A stretch of 64,000 bases of DNA from assembly GCA_002049455.2 (NCBI GenBank), contig KV918918.1, positions 104,863 to 168,862 of the forward strand, written 5' to 3'. Source of the stretch: Porphyra umbilicalis. Lineage: Eukaryota; Rhodophyta; Bangiophyceae; Bangiales; Bangiaceae. Under the pieces are notes generated by a model. The model did no database searches. It was not told the origin of the DNA and saw nothing but the letters and a program-made list of their open reading frames with translations. Shown piece after piece: positions 11,201 through 22,272 of the stretch; position 1 is the first letter of the stretch; each line of letters starts with the position of its first letter. The translations under genes were made by a program, and so were the position numbers.

Positions 11201-12810
11201 GGCTACGGGCTTGCGCGCCTGGGCGCTTGCAGCCAGTGAGCGTGGCGGGCCGGGCAAGATGCGCGTGTACGAGGCACGCCGGGAAGAAAACTCGCCCGCC
11301 TTTGACGTGGCCAACAGCGTCGAGATGCAGGCCCTGTGGGACAACGGGACCTGGGACATGGTACCCCTACCACAACGGAAGAAGGTGACGCGGACAGAAC
11401 TTCTCTGCGAGCGGAAGCGGGGCGCCGACGGTGCGATCGTCATGTATAAGGGGCGCCTCGTGGTCCACGGGGACACGCAGATCCCGCTGATCAACTACAC
11501 GGCGACCTGGGCGCCGGTGGCTCGCTACACGACGCTGCGTCTACTGCTGTCGCACTGCACGAGTCAGGACGTAGTTCTGCTGCAGCTGGACATTGCAACG
11601 GCATTCCTCAATGGCGAAGTGGAAGTGGAGCTGTACATCCATGAGCCGCGCTGGTACGAGCGCGGGGCCCCTTGGCTCGTCTGCCGCCTGCGTAAGGCCC
11701 TCTTTGGGCTGAAGCAGGCGGCACTGGCATGGTACCGCAAGTTGCGGGGCACCCTGGAGCGTGCGGCTTTTGAGGCCTGCGAGGCGGACGAGTGCCTTTT
11801 CAAGCGCCGCACCTTCGAAGGCGACGTTTGCTTCATCCTCGTGTACGTAAATGGCCTACCCGTGGCGGCGCAGACGGTGGCCACCGCAAAGGCCGGGCAA
11901 GTGGTCGTCACGGAGGCATTCAAGATCAAGATGATGGGTGAGCCGAATTACTTCCTTAGTATACACATTGAGCGGGAAATCAGCAATCGCACGCTACGCC
12001 TCCACCAACGCCAGTACGTCTACTCGCTAGTGACGCGGTTTGGGCTGGAGGAGGCAAACCCGGTGCTCATCTTTATGGGCGCGGGGGTCCACCTGAGCAA
12101 GGGGGGCATGCTGCTGGACGCGGATACGGCCAAGCTGTAGCAACAGCTGGTCGGGTGCCTGCTGTACCTGAGCACGAGCGCCCGGCCGGACATTGCGTTC
12201 GCCGTGGGGCGCCTTACGCGGTTCGTTGCTTCGCCGACAGAGGAGCTTCTGGCGGCCGGGAAGGCCGTCTTGCGCTACCTCAAGGGGACCTCGACGCTGG
12301 GGCTCTGCTACTCTGGTGACAGCGGTCTTACCGGATTCTGTGATGCCGTCTTTGCGGCGTACCGTGACACCCAGTGGTCGTCGTCGGCTGTGGTGTACCT
12401 CTACGGGGGATCCGCAAGGTGCTGGAGCAGTAAGCTGCAGCCGTCGGTGGCGGCCTTGACGACAGAGGCGGAGTACATCGCGGCTGCCGTAGCGGCCAAG
12501 GAGGGTACGTGGCTCCGCCACCTTCGCGTGTTCGTCACGAAGGAGACCGGCAGCATGGCACTGTTGTGCGACAGCTAGAGCGCCCTGGCCTTAATGCACA
12601 ACCCCGTTACAAGTGCCCGCACGAAGCACATCGACGTGTCCCACCACCTCGAGCGCAAGCGCGTGGCGGAAGGGACGCTAGTGGTGCAATACGTGCGGAC
12701 GGGGAAGCAGACGGCGGACATCCTGACCAAGCCGCTTGGTACGGTCGCCTTCGCACTGGGGGTGCAAGGGCTCAGCATGCGCACATCTCTTGGCATCCCA
12801 CATGGAGGAG
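8283..12810 (+). pseudogene. Copia gag-pol polyprotein with four in-frame TAG codons
   Basis: A single frame runs from the ATG at 8283 into the 3' LTR, broken by TAG at 9990, 10560, 12138 and 12576. In order: Gag with a CCHC knuckle (CHKC...GHIQRFC, about 9123-9170); protease with AVDSGASHHMC (about 9400-9430); the integrase zinc region and core, with VDDYSRF, a TDDGKEY stretch and an AERFN stretch; RT with LDIATAFLNGE; and RNase H with TTEAEYIAAA. The RT active-site box reads YVNG where the family has YVDD, so both box aspartates are gone. Three stops fall where related polyproteins have Trp, Trp and Gln. No frameshift is present and all segments share one frame. The copy cannot make an intact polyprotein. 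Confidence 0.92.
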
Positions 12811-13291
12811 TGTTGGAATGGAGCACCCTTGTGGGGGGGGGACAGATTATTATGTCACCCCCTGGGGAGACGGCTGCAGCACCGACGGACCGGGCCGACA
12901 CGGCACCGGGACGCGACAACCTGCAGGCCCGCGGGGAGTGCAGGGAGGACGTCATACCGGGACGTTTGCACTCCCGCATGGCGACACCCGCAGTGTTTGA
13001 CATGCAACCGGGCCGACCGAGAGTGTCGGGTACAGGCCGGGTATTCGTGGCCGCGCGCGGTGTGTGCGGCGAGTGGCGGGTGCTGCGGGGCAGCCGTGCG
13101 GTACGGAGCGCCGGGGTGCAGCCGCCCATGCTACGAGGGACGCCTGGGAGAGTATATATGTAGGCTCGCGCCTGGGGACTAGCTCCGGGGGCAAGGAGAA
13201 AGTTGACCGACGACCTTTCTGTTACCCTCTCATCTACGGGTATCACGCGGGGCAGGGAGCACGCGTGGCTGTTGGGTCGGTTCCGCCAACG
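12811..13291 (+). repeat. 3' LTR of the Copia element
   Basis: 481 bp and colinear with the 5' LTR. It starts TGTTGG directly after the purine run, and its last base is G where the 5' LTR has A. The pol frame has no stop before this LTR and reads on to a TAG just after the TATA-like motif, near 13161. Confidence 0.95.
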
Positions 13292-13490
13292 ATAACCGTC
13301 CATATGACTTTCTCCTACGCAAATATGCCAACCTGGATGTACCTGCCAATACCAGGAGCCTCGTCACTCTTCAATGTACCCGGCCACCTCTGCTTTTTTG
13401 AAAAAAACCCGCAGTTCCCGCTTCTTCGTCCAGCTTCGAGTTCCGTATGGCCGTGCTCCGCACCCGATATTCTTGATCCGCGACTCGACC

Positions 13491-14579
13491 TCATTCTTCT
13501 AGGAAGAGGCGCAGCACGCCCACGACTGCCTCCACGTCGGACCCCGGTGAGAAGAAGCTCGAATGCTGCACCCCCTCCAGCACCGTATACTTGATCTCTA
13601 CTGACCCGTTCAAGAGACCTCGTAGAATACGGGCGCTCGCCTTGACCACCTGTGGGGAGACAGTCGGGTCGGCGCCACCCGCCACCATGTCCACGGCATA
13701 CCCGCGAGCGCCCGTGTGGGAGGTCTCGTTCGAGGCCAGCAGCGTTCTTGTGCCTGGTAAAAATCCGTGCAGCAGCACGACGCCGTTGAGGCGACAGCGG
13801 CTGACGACGGCAACGTGAATGGCCACAGTCGCCCCGAGGCTGTGACCGACGAGGAGCACCCGCCAGCTGCCGCGTGCTCCACTGTTCCACAGCGCCGCGC
13901 GCTCCCGTGCCACGACCGCTTCGACGCGGCGGGTCGACAGAAAGAGCCCCAGCCGATCTACAGCTGCCGCGTCGGCCAGCAACACCACCTCGGCGGCTGC
14001 CGCGTCGGGGGCGTTGACGAGCGCTGGCATGGTTTCCTCGGCAAAGTCCGCCGCGTTGTACCACGCGAAAATATCGGCCGCCGCCACGCCAGCGGCTGGT
14101 CGGCCAGCAAAAACGGGCGCCAGGGGCACCGCCACCCGCACCGACGCAAAGAAGTTGGGCGCCACGCACAGGGCCGAGCGGAAAAAGGTCGAGTAAATGA
14201 ACGGGGTGTCGGTGAAACCGTGAAGGAAGACAATTCACGCGGTGGCCGGCTGTGGAGGGTCCAACACGTAGCCGCCCAGAGGCGGGCCCGCCTCACATCG
14301 CACGCGGTGGGTGGTACCGAGGAGGCAGCGGCCGCATGTCAGGGGAGTCGATGATGGAAGCTCCTCGGGGCGCAGGGTGCCCGTCCGGTCGACCAGCGTG
14401 GTGTTGAAGGCAAGCAGGTCTGCAAGCTCTGCTCAAGAGAGCGGGCTGCGGCGTTCCATTGGATAAGGCTCGGCGGGGAAGGAAGGAAAGACGTACGGCT
14501 TTTCGACCGCGGTAGCGAAGGGCGCGCGGCAGTTGAGGAACATTGCGGCCAGCAGCAGGAACAGCACATTGCGTATCAT
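13491..14579 (-). pseudogene. Secreted alpha/beta-hydrolase pseudogene with two TGA codons
   Basis: One frame from the ATG at 14579 to the stop at 13491 (about 362 codons) encodes an N-terminal signal peptide (MIRNVLFLLLAAMFLNC). It then encodes an alpha/beta hydrolase: the oxyanion strand IVFLHGFTDTP, the nucleophile elbow VGHSLGA (Ser) and a late VQHSSFF that could supply the catalytic His. TGA codons interrupt it at 14433-14435 and 14235-14237, the second directly before IVFLHG. Neither lies in a homopolymer, and the frame is intact on both sides, so these look like real nonsense mutations rather than assembly slips. An intron removing each TGA is possible but no good splice pair was seen. 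The gene lies about 200 bp beyond the Copia 3' LTR on the opposite strand. Substrate unknown. Confidence 0.75.
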
Positions 14580-17500
14580 ACTCGTGTGTGACAGGCCCCT
14601 GGACGTCCGAGATATTCGTGGCGAGGGGGAGGCGTGAGAGCTCACTATGAGGGGATTGTGAACACGTAGTAGGTGCGGCGGGGTAGTGCAGTGCAGGTGG
14701 ACGTCTTAATCGTACTTTTCTGCAGTACTGCATCGCGGTATCAGACTTGATACCGCATGCGGTGTCGAGCCCCCGCCTGCACTCCCGGGGGTGCGGGCGG
14801 GGGCTCGTGGGGGCCTTCCCAGTGCTTGAGCATCACAAGTGGCCCGAGCGGGGCCCAGTGATGTTTGTCGATTGACCATTGGCTCGTGTGGTGAGGTGCA
14901 TGAGTAGTCTAGCCAATACTCTTTGTGACATGCGCCAGGAGGCACGGCCTTTAGTCTTACATGGCCTGCGTATGCCCAACACGGGTAACAAAGGCAGCAA
15001 CAACAGAACTCTGGATATATGTACATCCCGGTCATTGGTCATTGGTCATTGGTAGTACAGATTGGAAACAGATATGTGCATTCTCATCGTGCCCTTCACG
15101 GCGAGCACTATCCGACCTACGCGGCCACCGGTGCTGCAGCGGCTGCGACTTGACTCACTCAACGCGCAGCAGCGACGTATCCACAGCGAGAGGCGACCGC
15201 GACTACCGCCGCCGAGGCGACGCCAAAAGTTTGCGTGGCAAAGAGGGTGGCAAGGCGCTGACGGCGACCAATCCGCAGAGGCCCGACCGCCTCACCTTTC
15301 GCGGGGGGGCCAGCGTCTCGCAGCCATCCGCCCGACGCGGTCGTCTGGCGGGGGCGATGCCCCGCACCAGCCGCCTGATAGGCCAGGCGCCCGCCGCAAC
15401 GGCTGCGCCGGCCGTCCGATGGGTGACCGCGAACTTGGCGGGGGATCACGACCCCCCCCGGCAGACGATCGTGCCACGTGGCACGCGGGCGGCTCGGCTC
15501 GGCCGCGCCATCTTCAGAAACCTGGTATCCGCAGACGAAGCCCGAACGGCCCCGGACGAACCCGAACGACACAGAGTCTTTCTTCTTTCGTTCGAGTGTT
15601 CGTCCGGCGAAGGAACGCCGGGCGTTCCCGGGTTCTCGTCCGGAAAAATCACGATCCACCCACAGCATTCTGTCAGAGAGGTGCCTGTCCAGACCTCTGT
15701 GAGAGCCTTTCAACACAGCCGGGCCGGCTCGAAGCCGGTTTCCATGACAGTCCCAGATCTTGACAGCGACAAATGATAGTCCCTTTAGCGGCAAGGTCAC
15801 CAAGTCTCGGAGAAAAGTCTAGCCTCGAGTGCTTGCGCAGCTCCAAGTCCGAATGAGAATGCGTTCCTGGAGCATCATGAGAGCGTCCTGCCATTAACGG
15901 CAGAAAAACTATAGTACATATTGATGCCGACGTTCGGCGTTAGGGTTTTCAAACATGGGACACCCAACAGTGCCTGTTGTACGGCCCTGCCGAGGGCAAG
16001 GAGAGTGGTGCCGGTATGGAGTGGAAGTTACTGTTCAGTAGAGGAGCGAGCTCTACGAGACCAACCGACACACCTCACAGAGCAGTCCTTGCTTTCGCTG
16101 ACTCCTCCATGACCGTCATCCTCCCCTGGTCGACACTCACGCACTCTGGTTACCGTGCTGCCGAGTGAGCCTTCCTGCATCTGGGACGGCAGCAGTAGAC
16201 GAGAGGACGGTATATTGGAGGCACACGTTTTACGGGGGGGAGCGGCGATGGCTGTAGATGTCCAGCCGAGGCACTCAGCTGTACTAGGCAGAATGGCCAA
16301 AACCGCCTGTCGTTCACCATCACCTGTCTGGAGACATTCAAAGATTGCCGACGCTCTTTCAAATGTGAGATCAAGTGCTACGGAAGTGCGTAGTATCCTG
16401 TGCTACTTACAGTCGTTCTGCTTATGATTGACGTGCTCGTGTAACGTGTCTGCGGTAGCACGACAGAGACGCAACGAAACATGTTTTCCATGTCATACAC
16501 CGTCAGCGTTGCGGTCAGACGGTGAAGAAGGGATGGGTTGGGGTCGGCCGTCCACTTCAGAGCGTTTGGTTTTTGTGGCCAGCATACTGCCACTCGCACA
16601 GCGAGCGGCGCCGACGTGACTGCTTCGGGGACTACAGGCGCGTGCAGGGCTGGTGGCATACTGTGTGGCACTGGCCTTTCGCAAAAATGCGTGCCCTCGC
16701 AATCGAAGTGCAGGCCGCCGCGCCATCGACGACGCAGCTATATGTAATATGTAGCCCATCTCTATGGCATGTGGTACACCTGTCCAATCTTCTCGTCAAT
16801 ATCAATATTGGCGTCGCTGCTCATCTTTATTGCAAGAGTAGGAGAAGAGGACCACACTTATAGATACGAATACAACGTAGTCTATCGAGCAGCCACTCTA
16901 ACGCCGTGGAGACGAACACAAACATGGCAATGGTCACAGATGGGCTCAAAAAGCACCAGGAACGTTCACTACTAAGAAACGTCGCGAAGACACAGCATAG
17001 AGACTAGAGAGTCATCCACAGGACACTCCTCCAGTGACATGAAAGATCATGTGATCCTGATCACTGCGCAACAGGTAGGTAGGAGTATTCGGGGTTTGGC
17101 GTCAAGGTCCAGTTCACCGTAGGGCTCAGTTGGAGGAGTTGGTAGGCCGATGGGTGCGCGCGGCAAGCTTCTCCTGCGTGCAACCCGGCACGCTCTCCCA
17201 GATGTCCATTGCGGCTAGGAAGGCGTCCTCATCGCTGTCGGTCATCGGCATGCAGCTGGTAGAGGGCGCGAGGAAGTAAGGCTGCTGAGGGAGTTGTGGT
17301 CGATGACGCGGAGAACGGCGCGGTCCACAGGAGCTACCGTCGCGGTCAGGGTGTGGCAAGTAGGGTGGCAGGGAGCCGTGCGCCGGAGAGGCATTCTTGG
17401 TGCCAATTCTATGGGACCAAATCTCTGAGGTAGCGCGCGCCGAGGCTGTTCGTTGCGCTGGCGCCCTCTTTAATTGACAGCGGTGAATGCGGAGGAGGAC

Positions 17501-18231
17501 AGCGGCGTCGGTGGGGAGGGGTGCAGCGGTGAGCGGGGGGCGGGAGGTCGGAACAGACGAGGTCTGGACGTGAGCGAGAAGGGGCAGGTGGGGGGAAGTG
17601 CGGGGAGTTGAGGGGTGGGGAGGGAGGGGCAAGGCGGGGAGGGGCAAGGCGGGGAGGCAAGAGGACCGGTGTCCTTAGCTTTGCAGTCTTAGTCATCATC
17701 AATATTAGAGAAATTGTAGCAACCGAAAGAAGTACTGTCAAGATGCGGCCGAGCTGTATTTCGGGCAGTAACGTCTGTCCGGACGAAAGGCGTTTCGTTC
17801 GGCCGCTCGTCTCACCGGACGACTGCCGATCGCTGGGACAAATGAATGCCGATTCGTCCGCTGGATGTAATCCGAACGAGAAACGGGCGAGAAAGAGCGT
17901 TCGTTCGAGGGCACCAGGTGTCCGACGATGGCGCGCTGCAGCGCGCCAGTTGACGCCAAGGCATCGACTGGACGCCTTGTTGCACAGGCACGAGGCACGC
18001 TGGGCCAGCCCCCCCCGTGCCCCACAACGGGGGCCCCCCGCCGCTTTGCAGGAGCAGCGTCGGCTCTGGCTGCCGCCCCCCACGGTTCTCCGCCTCCCCC
18101 CGCTCCCCTGCCTATTCCCGCGCTTTGTGGCGCCGTCGGCGCCGCCGACGGCTGCAGCAGCATCCTGCCGCACGCCGGGCGTTGCGCCTCCTCGGCCACC
18201 CGTCACCGACCGCGCTGCCGCGCGTCCGACG
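14580..18231. other. Long region without a recognised gene
   Basis: About 3.6 kb of lower-GC sequence than the coding blocks. It holds two strong hairpins (14735-14807, listed separately), a short CATTGGT tandem near 15033-15055, and two areas rich in CGGACGAA / TTCGTCCGG words (15530-15650 and 17770-17850) that may be relics of one repeat family. A minus-strand frame ending at 17126 finishes with a protein-like acidic stretch (MTDSDEDAFLAAMDIWES) but has no recognisable domain. No tRNA or snRNA could be identified by eye. Confidence 0.45.
14735..14807. repeat. Two adjacent strong hairpins
   Basis: The first has perfect 9-bp arms, GCGGTATCA and TGATACCGC, around a 4-base loop (14735-14756). 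The second (14766-14807) pairs GAGCCCCCGCCTGCAC with GTGCGGGCGGGGGCTC, 16 bp with one mismatch. They are about 10 bp apart, upstream of the hydrolase pseudogene. They could be a transposon end, a cruciform or a structured RNA; nothing else supports one choice. Confidence 0.6.
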
Positions 18232-19091
18232 ATGGACGGGCCCGCCAACGGACCTGCCGCCGCCGTTGCCACGACCAACGGCGTCCGTCAGGGTGCGGAG
18301 GTCCCCGGGGGCCCCCTCCCCCCCCCCCCTGTCGTGTGCATCCGCGGCGTGTGTGGCACCGACGTGGCCGCCGTCACCGCCGCGGCGGCGGCAGCCCCAA
18401 CCGGTTGGTCCCCCGCCGACACGTGGGAAACGCTCTCCATCGCCCCCGACAAGCGGCGGGCCACGTACGACGGCGTCGGCCTTGCCGACGCGGACGCGGC
18501 GTCGGGGCGCACGGACGTGCCCATCCCCTCGACGGCGGCGGGCGTCGTGGCCTACTACTATGAGCTCACCGTCGTGTCGGCGGGGGAGTGTGGCTTCATC
18601 GGCTTTGGGTTGTCCAAGGCGGGCACGCGCCTGCGGCGGTTGCCCGGCTGGGAGCCGGGCACCGTCGGCTACCACGCCGACGACGGGCACCGCTTTGTGG
18701 GCAGTGGCGTCGGCGGCAGTTATGGGCCGACGTGGACGACGGGCGACACGGTGGGGTGTTTGTGGGAGGTCCACCGGGGCGACGTGTCGTTTACCAAGAA
18801 TGGGGTGCACCTCGGCGTCGCAAGGACGGGGCTGACCGCCAACACGCCGGCGGATGCGTTGTACCCCATGGTCGGCATGCGGACGCGGGGGGAGGACGTG
18901 GAAGCGTGTTGGGGGTTGTCGGCCGAGGACCGTGACGCGGGGAGGGGGGCGGGGGGGGGGGCGCTGCAGCCGAGGGAGGGGCAGCCGCAGCCGAGGGGGG
19001 GGCAGCCGCCGCCGGCCGGCTGGCGGTGAGCCCTGGCTCGGCTGGCTTCCAGTTTGATGTGGAGGGCTTCTTGACGGGGCGCGCCGCGTGA
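18232..19091 (+). CDS. SPRY-domain protein
   Basis: A protein of about 286 residues consisting mainly of one SPRY domain, like the central part of RanBPM/RanBP9 and related adaptor proteins, which bind partner proteins. Visible hallmarks are YYYELTV, GECGFIGFGLS, LPGWEPGTVGYHADDG, GDTVGCLWEV, VSFTKNG and YPMVGM followed by VEACWG. The LisH/CTLH parts of full RanBPM were not seen. The frame from the ATG at 18232 would stop at 19029. However, an 11-G run (18951-18961) evidently hides an indel: the next frame gives an Ala/Gly-rich linker and then AGFQFDVEGFL, the expected last strand of the domain, ending in TGA at 19089-19091. The Pro-rich frame upstream of 18232 is open but looks non-coding. 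Confidence 0.8.
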
Positions 19092-21708
19092 GGGTGAGGG
19101 CGTGCCCGGCAGGCGTTGCTGAGGCGGTGCCGCGGGTGACGACGTTACGTGGGGCAAAGTAGCAATCTAGTGTCTGGTGCCCCCGCCTCGGCGCCGTGCA
19201 CGCGTGCGCGCGCCCGACACGACGCGACGCGTCGACACGCGCGGCAGGCGTCGGAGCAGCGAGGCGGCCAACTGTGCGCGGCTGGCGAGGGCGGCGTGGG
19301 TGGCAGCGGCCGGCGTGCGCCCCCGAGCCTTGCCGGCCATGACTGACAGGATGGCGGCGGGTCACGCCGCCGACGGCCGATCGCCCTCCGCGCAGTGGTG
19401 CAGCCGACGGAGGAGCCTCGGCGAGCCGCTCCGCCGTGTCCCCCCCCTCCATCACAGACACACATACCTTGGTTTCCTCAACTCCCCAGGGAGATAATCT
19501 TGACTGGGGGACGACGCCTCCTTGAGCGAGCGGGGAGGCCCCGCCCCCCCGTCCCGGTGGGTGTGGTGCCCAGCACGGGCGGGCGGGGCGGGGACCGACC
19601 CCCCACGGCCACGCCCAGTTAAGGGCGGACATCAGGATTGAGACACGTTGCTGCCTTACAGCCGCCACGTAAGAATATCCACACGTGCCCGGCGCATTCG
19701 ATCTTCTTGCCCCTGCTACGAACGTCGGTCTTGCTCCTGCCCCACCGTCGTCACCGACCCCGCCGGATCCCAAAATTTGTACTGCTGAGACCGCAGTGTG
19801 TGCTTCTTCCTATTTCTGTTGCGCTGGAGGAGTTTCTGTGGCTTCCTCCCGTCGTATCATGTCGTCGTCGTCCGCCGGCGCCCCCGCCCCGCCGCTGGGC
19901 GCGCAATGGTTCATACACATGGCTCTGAACCAAGCGTGAACCAGAACGTACTTTTACGGTTGTTTATATCATCGTATGGAGCTTTTCACGCTCATCAATG
20001 CCACACGGTTTGCTACGCGATTCTGACACGTCTGGGTGGGGTACGGCGTGAAGTAGGTAGCCAAAGTTTTTACTTTTTTCTGGCAGGGCGAGGGAATATC
20101 AGGGGAGAAAAAACTATCGCTTACGGTACACAAAGTGCCCCACTGAGCCCGTCCACCGCTGGTCAATAATTCGCCATGGGCGCCGGGTACTGCACGCGGG
20201 TGGTGATTAGACACTCGTGCTTTGCTGCCGCTATTTCTTTTTCCGGAGAAGCCGCATGTTGGGCACTGTGCCCCCCGCCGACTGCCGCCCGGACAAGAAC
20301 ATGTGGTGATGCGGTGTGTCCCGATCAAGCGCCAGCGCGGAGACGACTCGGACATGCGATTGGTTGCGTCGGCCGTCTTTCTTTTTCTAAATGAGGCGGA
20401 CGGTGCAAGAGACCCCGAAAAAAGGGGCTCCCACAAGATGTGATATGGCCTCCTCAGGTGGGATTCTGAGACACGAGAGCTAACTGTTAGACACGACGAA
20501 AAATATGCTTGACACGTACTCCAAAGCAGAGAAACACGTTGGAAACTGCTTACATGAGCCTATGTAACCAATAGATGAGCCGGGATCCTGATGTCCGCAT
20601 CTGACCCGTCTTAACTGGGCGTGCGGCAGCCCCGCCGTGATCCGCTGGCCGACGGCGGATCGTGGCCGTCGTCAAGTAGCGCCCCACCGGATGCGGCGCC
20701 CCGCGCGCACCGTCGACGCCCCCCACCCCGCCGGCCGCCACCGCGGTTTGGGGGCGCCCCCCGTCGTGGGCGGGCGGCACGCGGCCGCGCACCGCCCCGT
20801 CGGTCTGGGGCGTCATGGAGCACCGCCTGCGGGTGTCTGCGTCGTCGCCGCGCCGGCGGCAGACGGCGCGGCCGGCCGCAGCGGCGGCGGCCGCCCCGCG
20901 GGCAGCCCCGCGCGGGCGACCGTGGGCGGGTCCGACGCCGGCTGCGTCGTCGACGGCCGCCGCGCCGACGGTTCGGGCGGTCGGAAAGAGGTGGTCGGCC
21001 GACGGGGACGCGCCGGCGCCCGCTCTGCTGCCGCGGGGCGCCCGCCGCCCGACCGCCGTCGACGGCGCCCCGTGGCTGCCCGCCCCCGCCGCCCGCGCGC
21101 CGCCGCCCGCCGGTGCGGGCGGGCGCCCGCCCCCCGCGCGCGTGCGCGGCGGCGCGGCCGTCCCGAGGTTGGAGGCGGGGGGGATTCCCTCTAAGAACGG
21201 GGGTGCCCGTGGGGGTGGGGAAAAGGGGGAGGGGGCGGGGGGGGGGGGGGGAAGGGCGCCCCACAGCAACGCGCAGGCCGCCCCGCCGGCGGCGGCCGAC
21301 GGCGCGCGGCCGACGGCGGGCGGCGCGCCGACGCGCCGCCGCGCGCCGCGCGCGCGCCGCTGGCCGCGGCGCGGCGTCGTGACGGGCCCCCCGACCGCCG
21401 CCGCGCCGGCCGCCGCACGGGCGGCGGCCGGTCGGCCCCGCCGCCACCGCCGCCACGCGCCGCACCGCGCGCCGCCCGACGGCGCGGCGGCGCACGGGGG
21501 GGCGGGTGGCCACCTCTGCCGTGGTGGGTGCGCAAGGGGGGGCGGGATGCTATGTTCCCCCCCGCGCGCGCGCCGGCAGACGCCCGCGCGCCGCCGGTGC
21601 GGGGGGCGCCGCCGCCCGCCCGCGCGGGCGCGGGGACGCGCGCCCCCCCCCCCCCACGCCCGCACCCCCGCCGCGGGCGCGACGGCGGCGGCGGCGGCAC
21701 GGGGCGGC

Positions 21709-21746
<38 letters not shown>

Positions 21747-22272
21747 GCAGCCGCCGCGTCGGCGGGCGCGTCGCGGCGGCGGCGCGGCCGCGGGCGGCGG
21801 CCGCGCGGGGGGGCGCCCCGGGGGGGGGCGGGGGGGTGGGCGCCCCCGGCGCGGGGGGGGGCGCCGGTCGGCGGGGGGGGCGACGCGCGTGCGGCGGGGG
21901 GTTGGGGGGGGGGGGGCGAGGGCGCGCGCGCGCGCCGCGTCGGCGGCGCCGACGGGGGGTCGCGGGGCAGAGCGGCCGCGCGGCCGCTGATGGCGGCGGC
22001 GGGGGGGGGGGTGGTGGCGGCGGGTGCGGTGGCGGCGGGCGCAGACGCTGCGGCGGTGCGCCGCGACCGGCGGTGTCTGTCGGGCGGCTTGCGCGGGGGG
22101 ACGGGCGTCGCGCGGGGCGGGGCGGCGGCGGGCGGCGGCGGTCGGAAGGGACCCCGCGGCACGACGTGTGAACCGATCTGCTTTTTGTTCGTGCACAGCG
22201 CGGCCGCCTAGAAAAAAAAAAAGCAAGACACGCGGCGTCGCGACCAAAAAAAAACGACTAGGCAAGCCCCGC
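19092..22272. other. Region without a recognised gene, including an extreme-GC block
   Basis: The left half (19092 to about 20590) is ordinary intergenic sequence with no recognisable frame. From about 20620 to 22190 the sequence is almost only G and C, with many CGG/CCG triplets and long C or G runs, so every frame on both strands stays open and gives Pro/Arg/Ala/Gly-only proteins. No domain is visible in any of them. A real low-complexity protein cannot be excluded. Confidence 0.5.
20620..22190. repeat. Extreme-GC low-complexity block
   Basis: About 1.6 kb dominated by GCC/GGC/CGG triplets, CGCG words and homopolymer G or C runs, with sharp edges against AT-containing sequence on both sides. 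It lies just downstream of the ValRS stop codon. Confidence 0.7.

Larger units (their letters stand above)
7445..13291 (+). mobile_element. Ty1/Copia LTR retrotransposon, full length but inactive
   Basis: A 5.85-kb element has two 481-bp LTRs and one gag-pol frame in Copia order: Gag with zinc knuckle, protease, integrase, reverse transcriptase, RNase H. The LTRs start TGTTGG; the left one ends CCAACA and the right one CCAACG. The flanks read ATGAC on the left and ATAAC on the right, a plausible 5-bp target duplication with one mismatch. A purine run GGAGGAG (12804-12810) directly precedes the right LTR as a short polypurine tract. No clear tRNA primer site was recognised after the left LTR. 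Eight LTR differences imply a fairly recent insertion, yet the polyprotein has four in-frame TAG codons and a mutated RT active site. Confidence 0.95.

Noticed and set aside
8283-12810. TAG might be read as an amino acid in this genome
   Set aside because: RPL10A, the phycobilisome linker and the coiled-coil gene all end naturally at TAG, and the three clear TAG sites in the Copia element replace different residues (Trp, Trp, Gln).
13491-14579. TGA codons of the hydrolase as selenocysteine
   Set aside because: Alpha/beta hydrolases use Ser, neither TGA lies at a catalytic position, and two such codons plus a normal TGA stop make this very unlikely.
14961-15776. A 271-codon + strand frame
   Set aside because: Composition is irregular, no domain is visible, and other frames over the same bases are equally open.
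17126-17260. Acidic protein-like end of a minus-strand frame
   Set aside because: Only about 40 residues look coding; the rest is Pro-rich and featureless, with no supporting start or intron.
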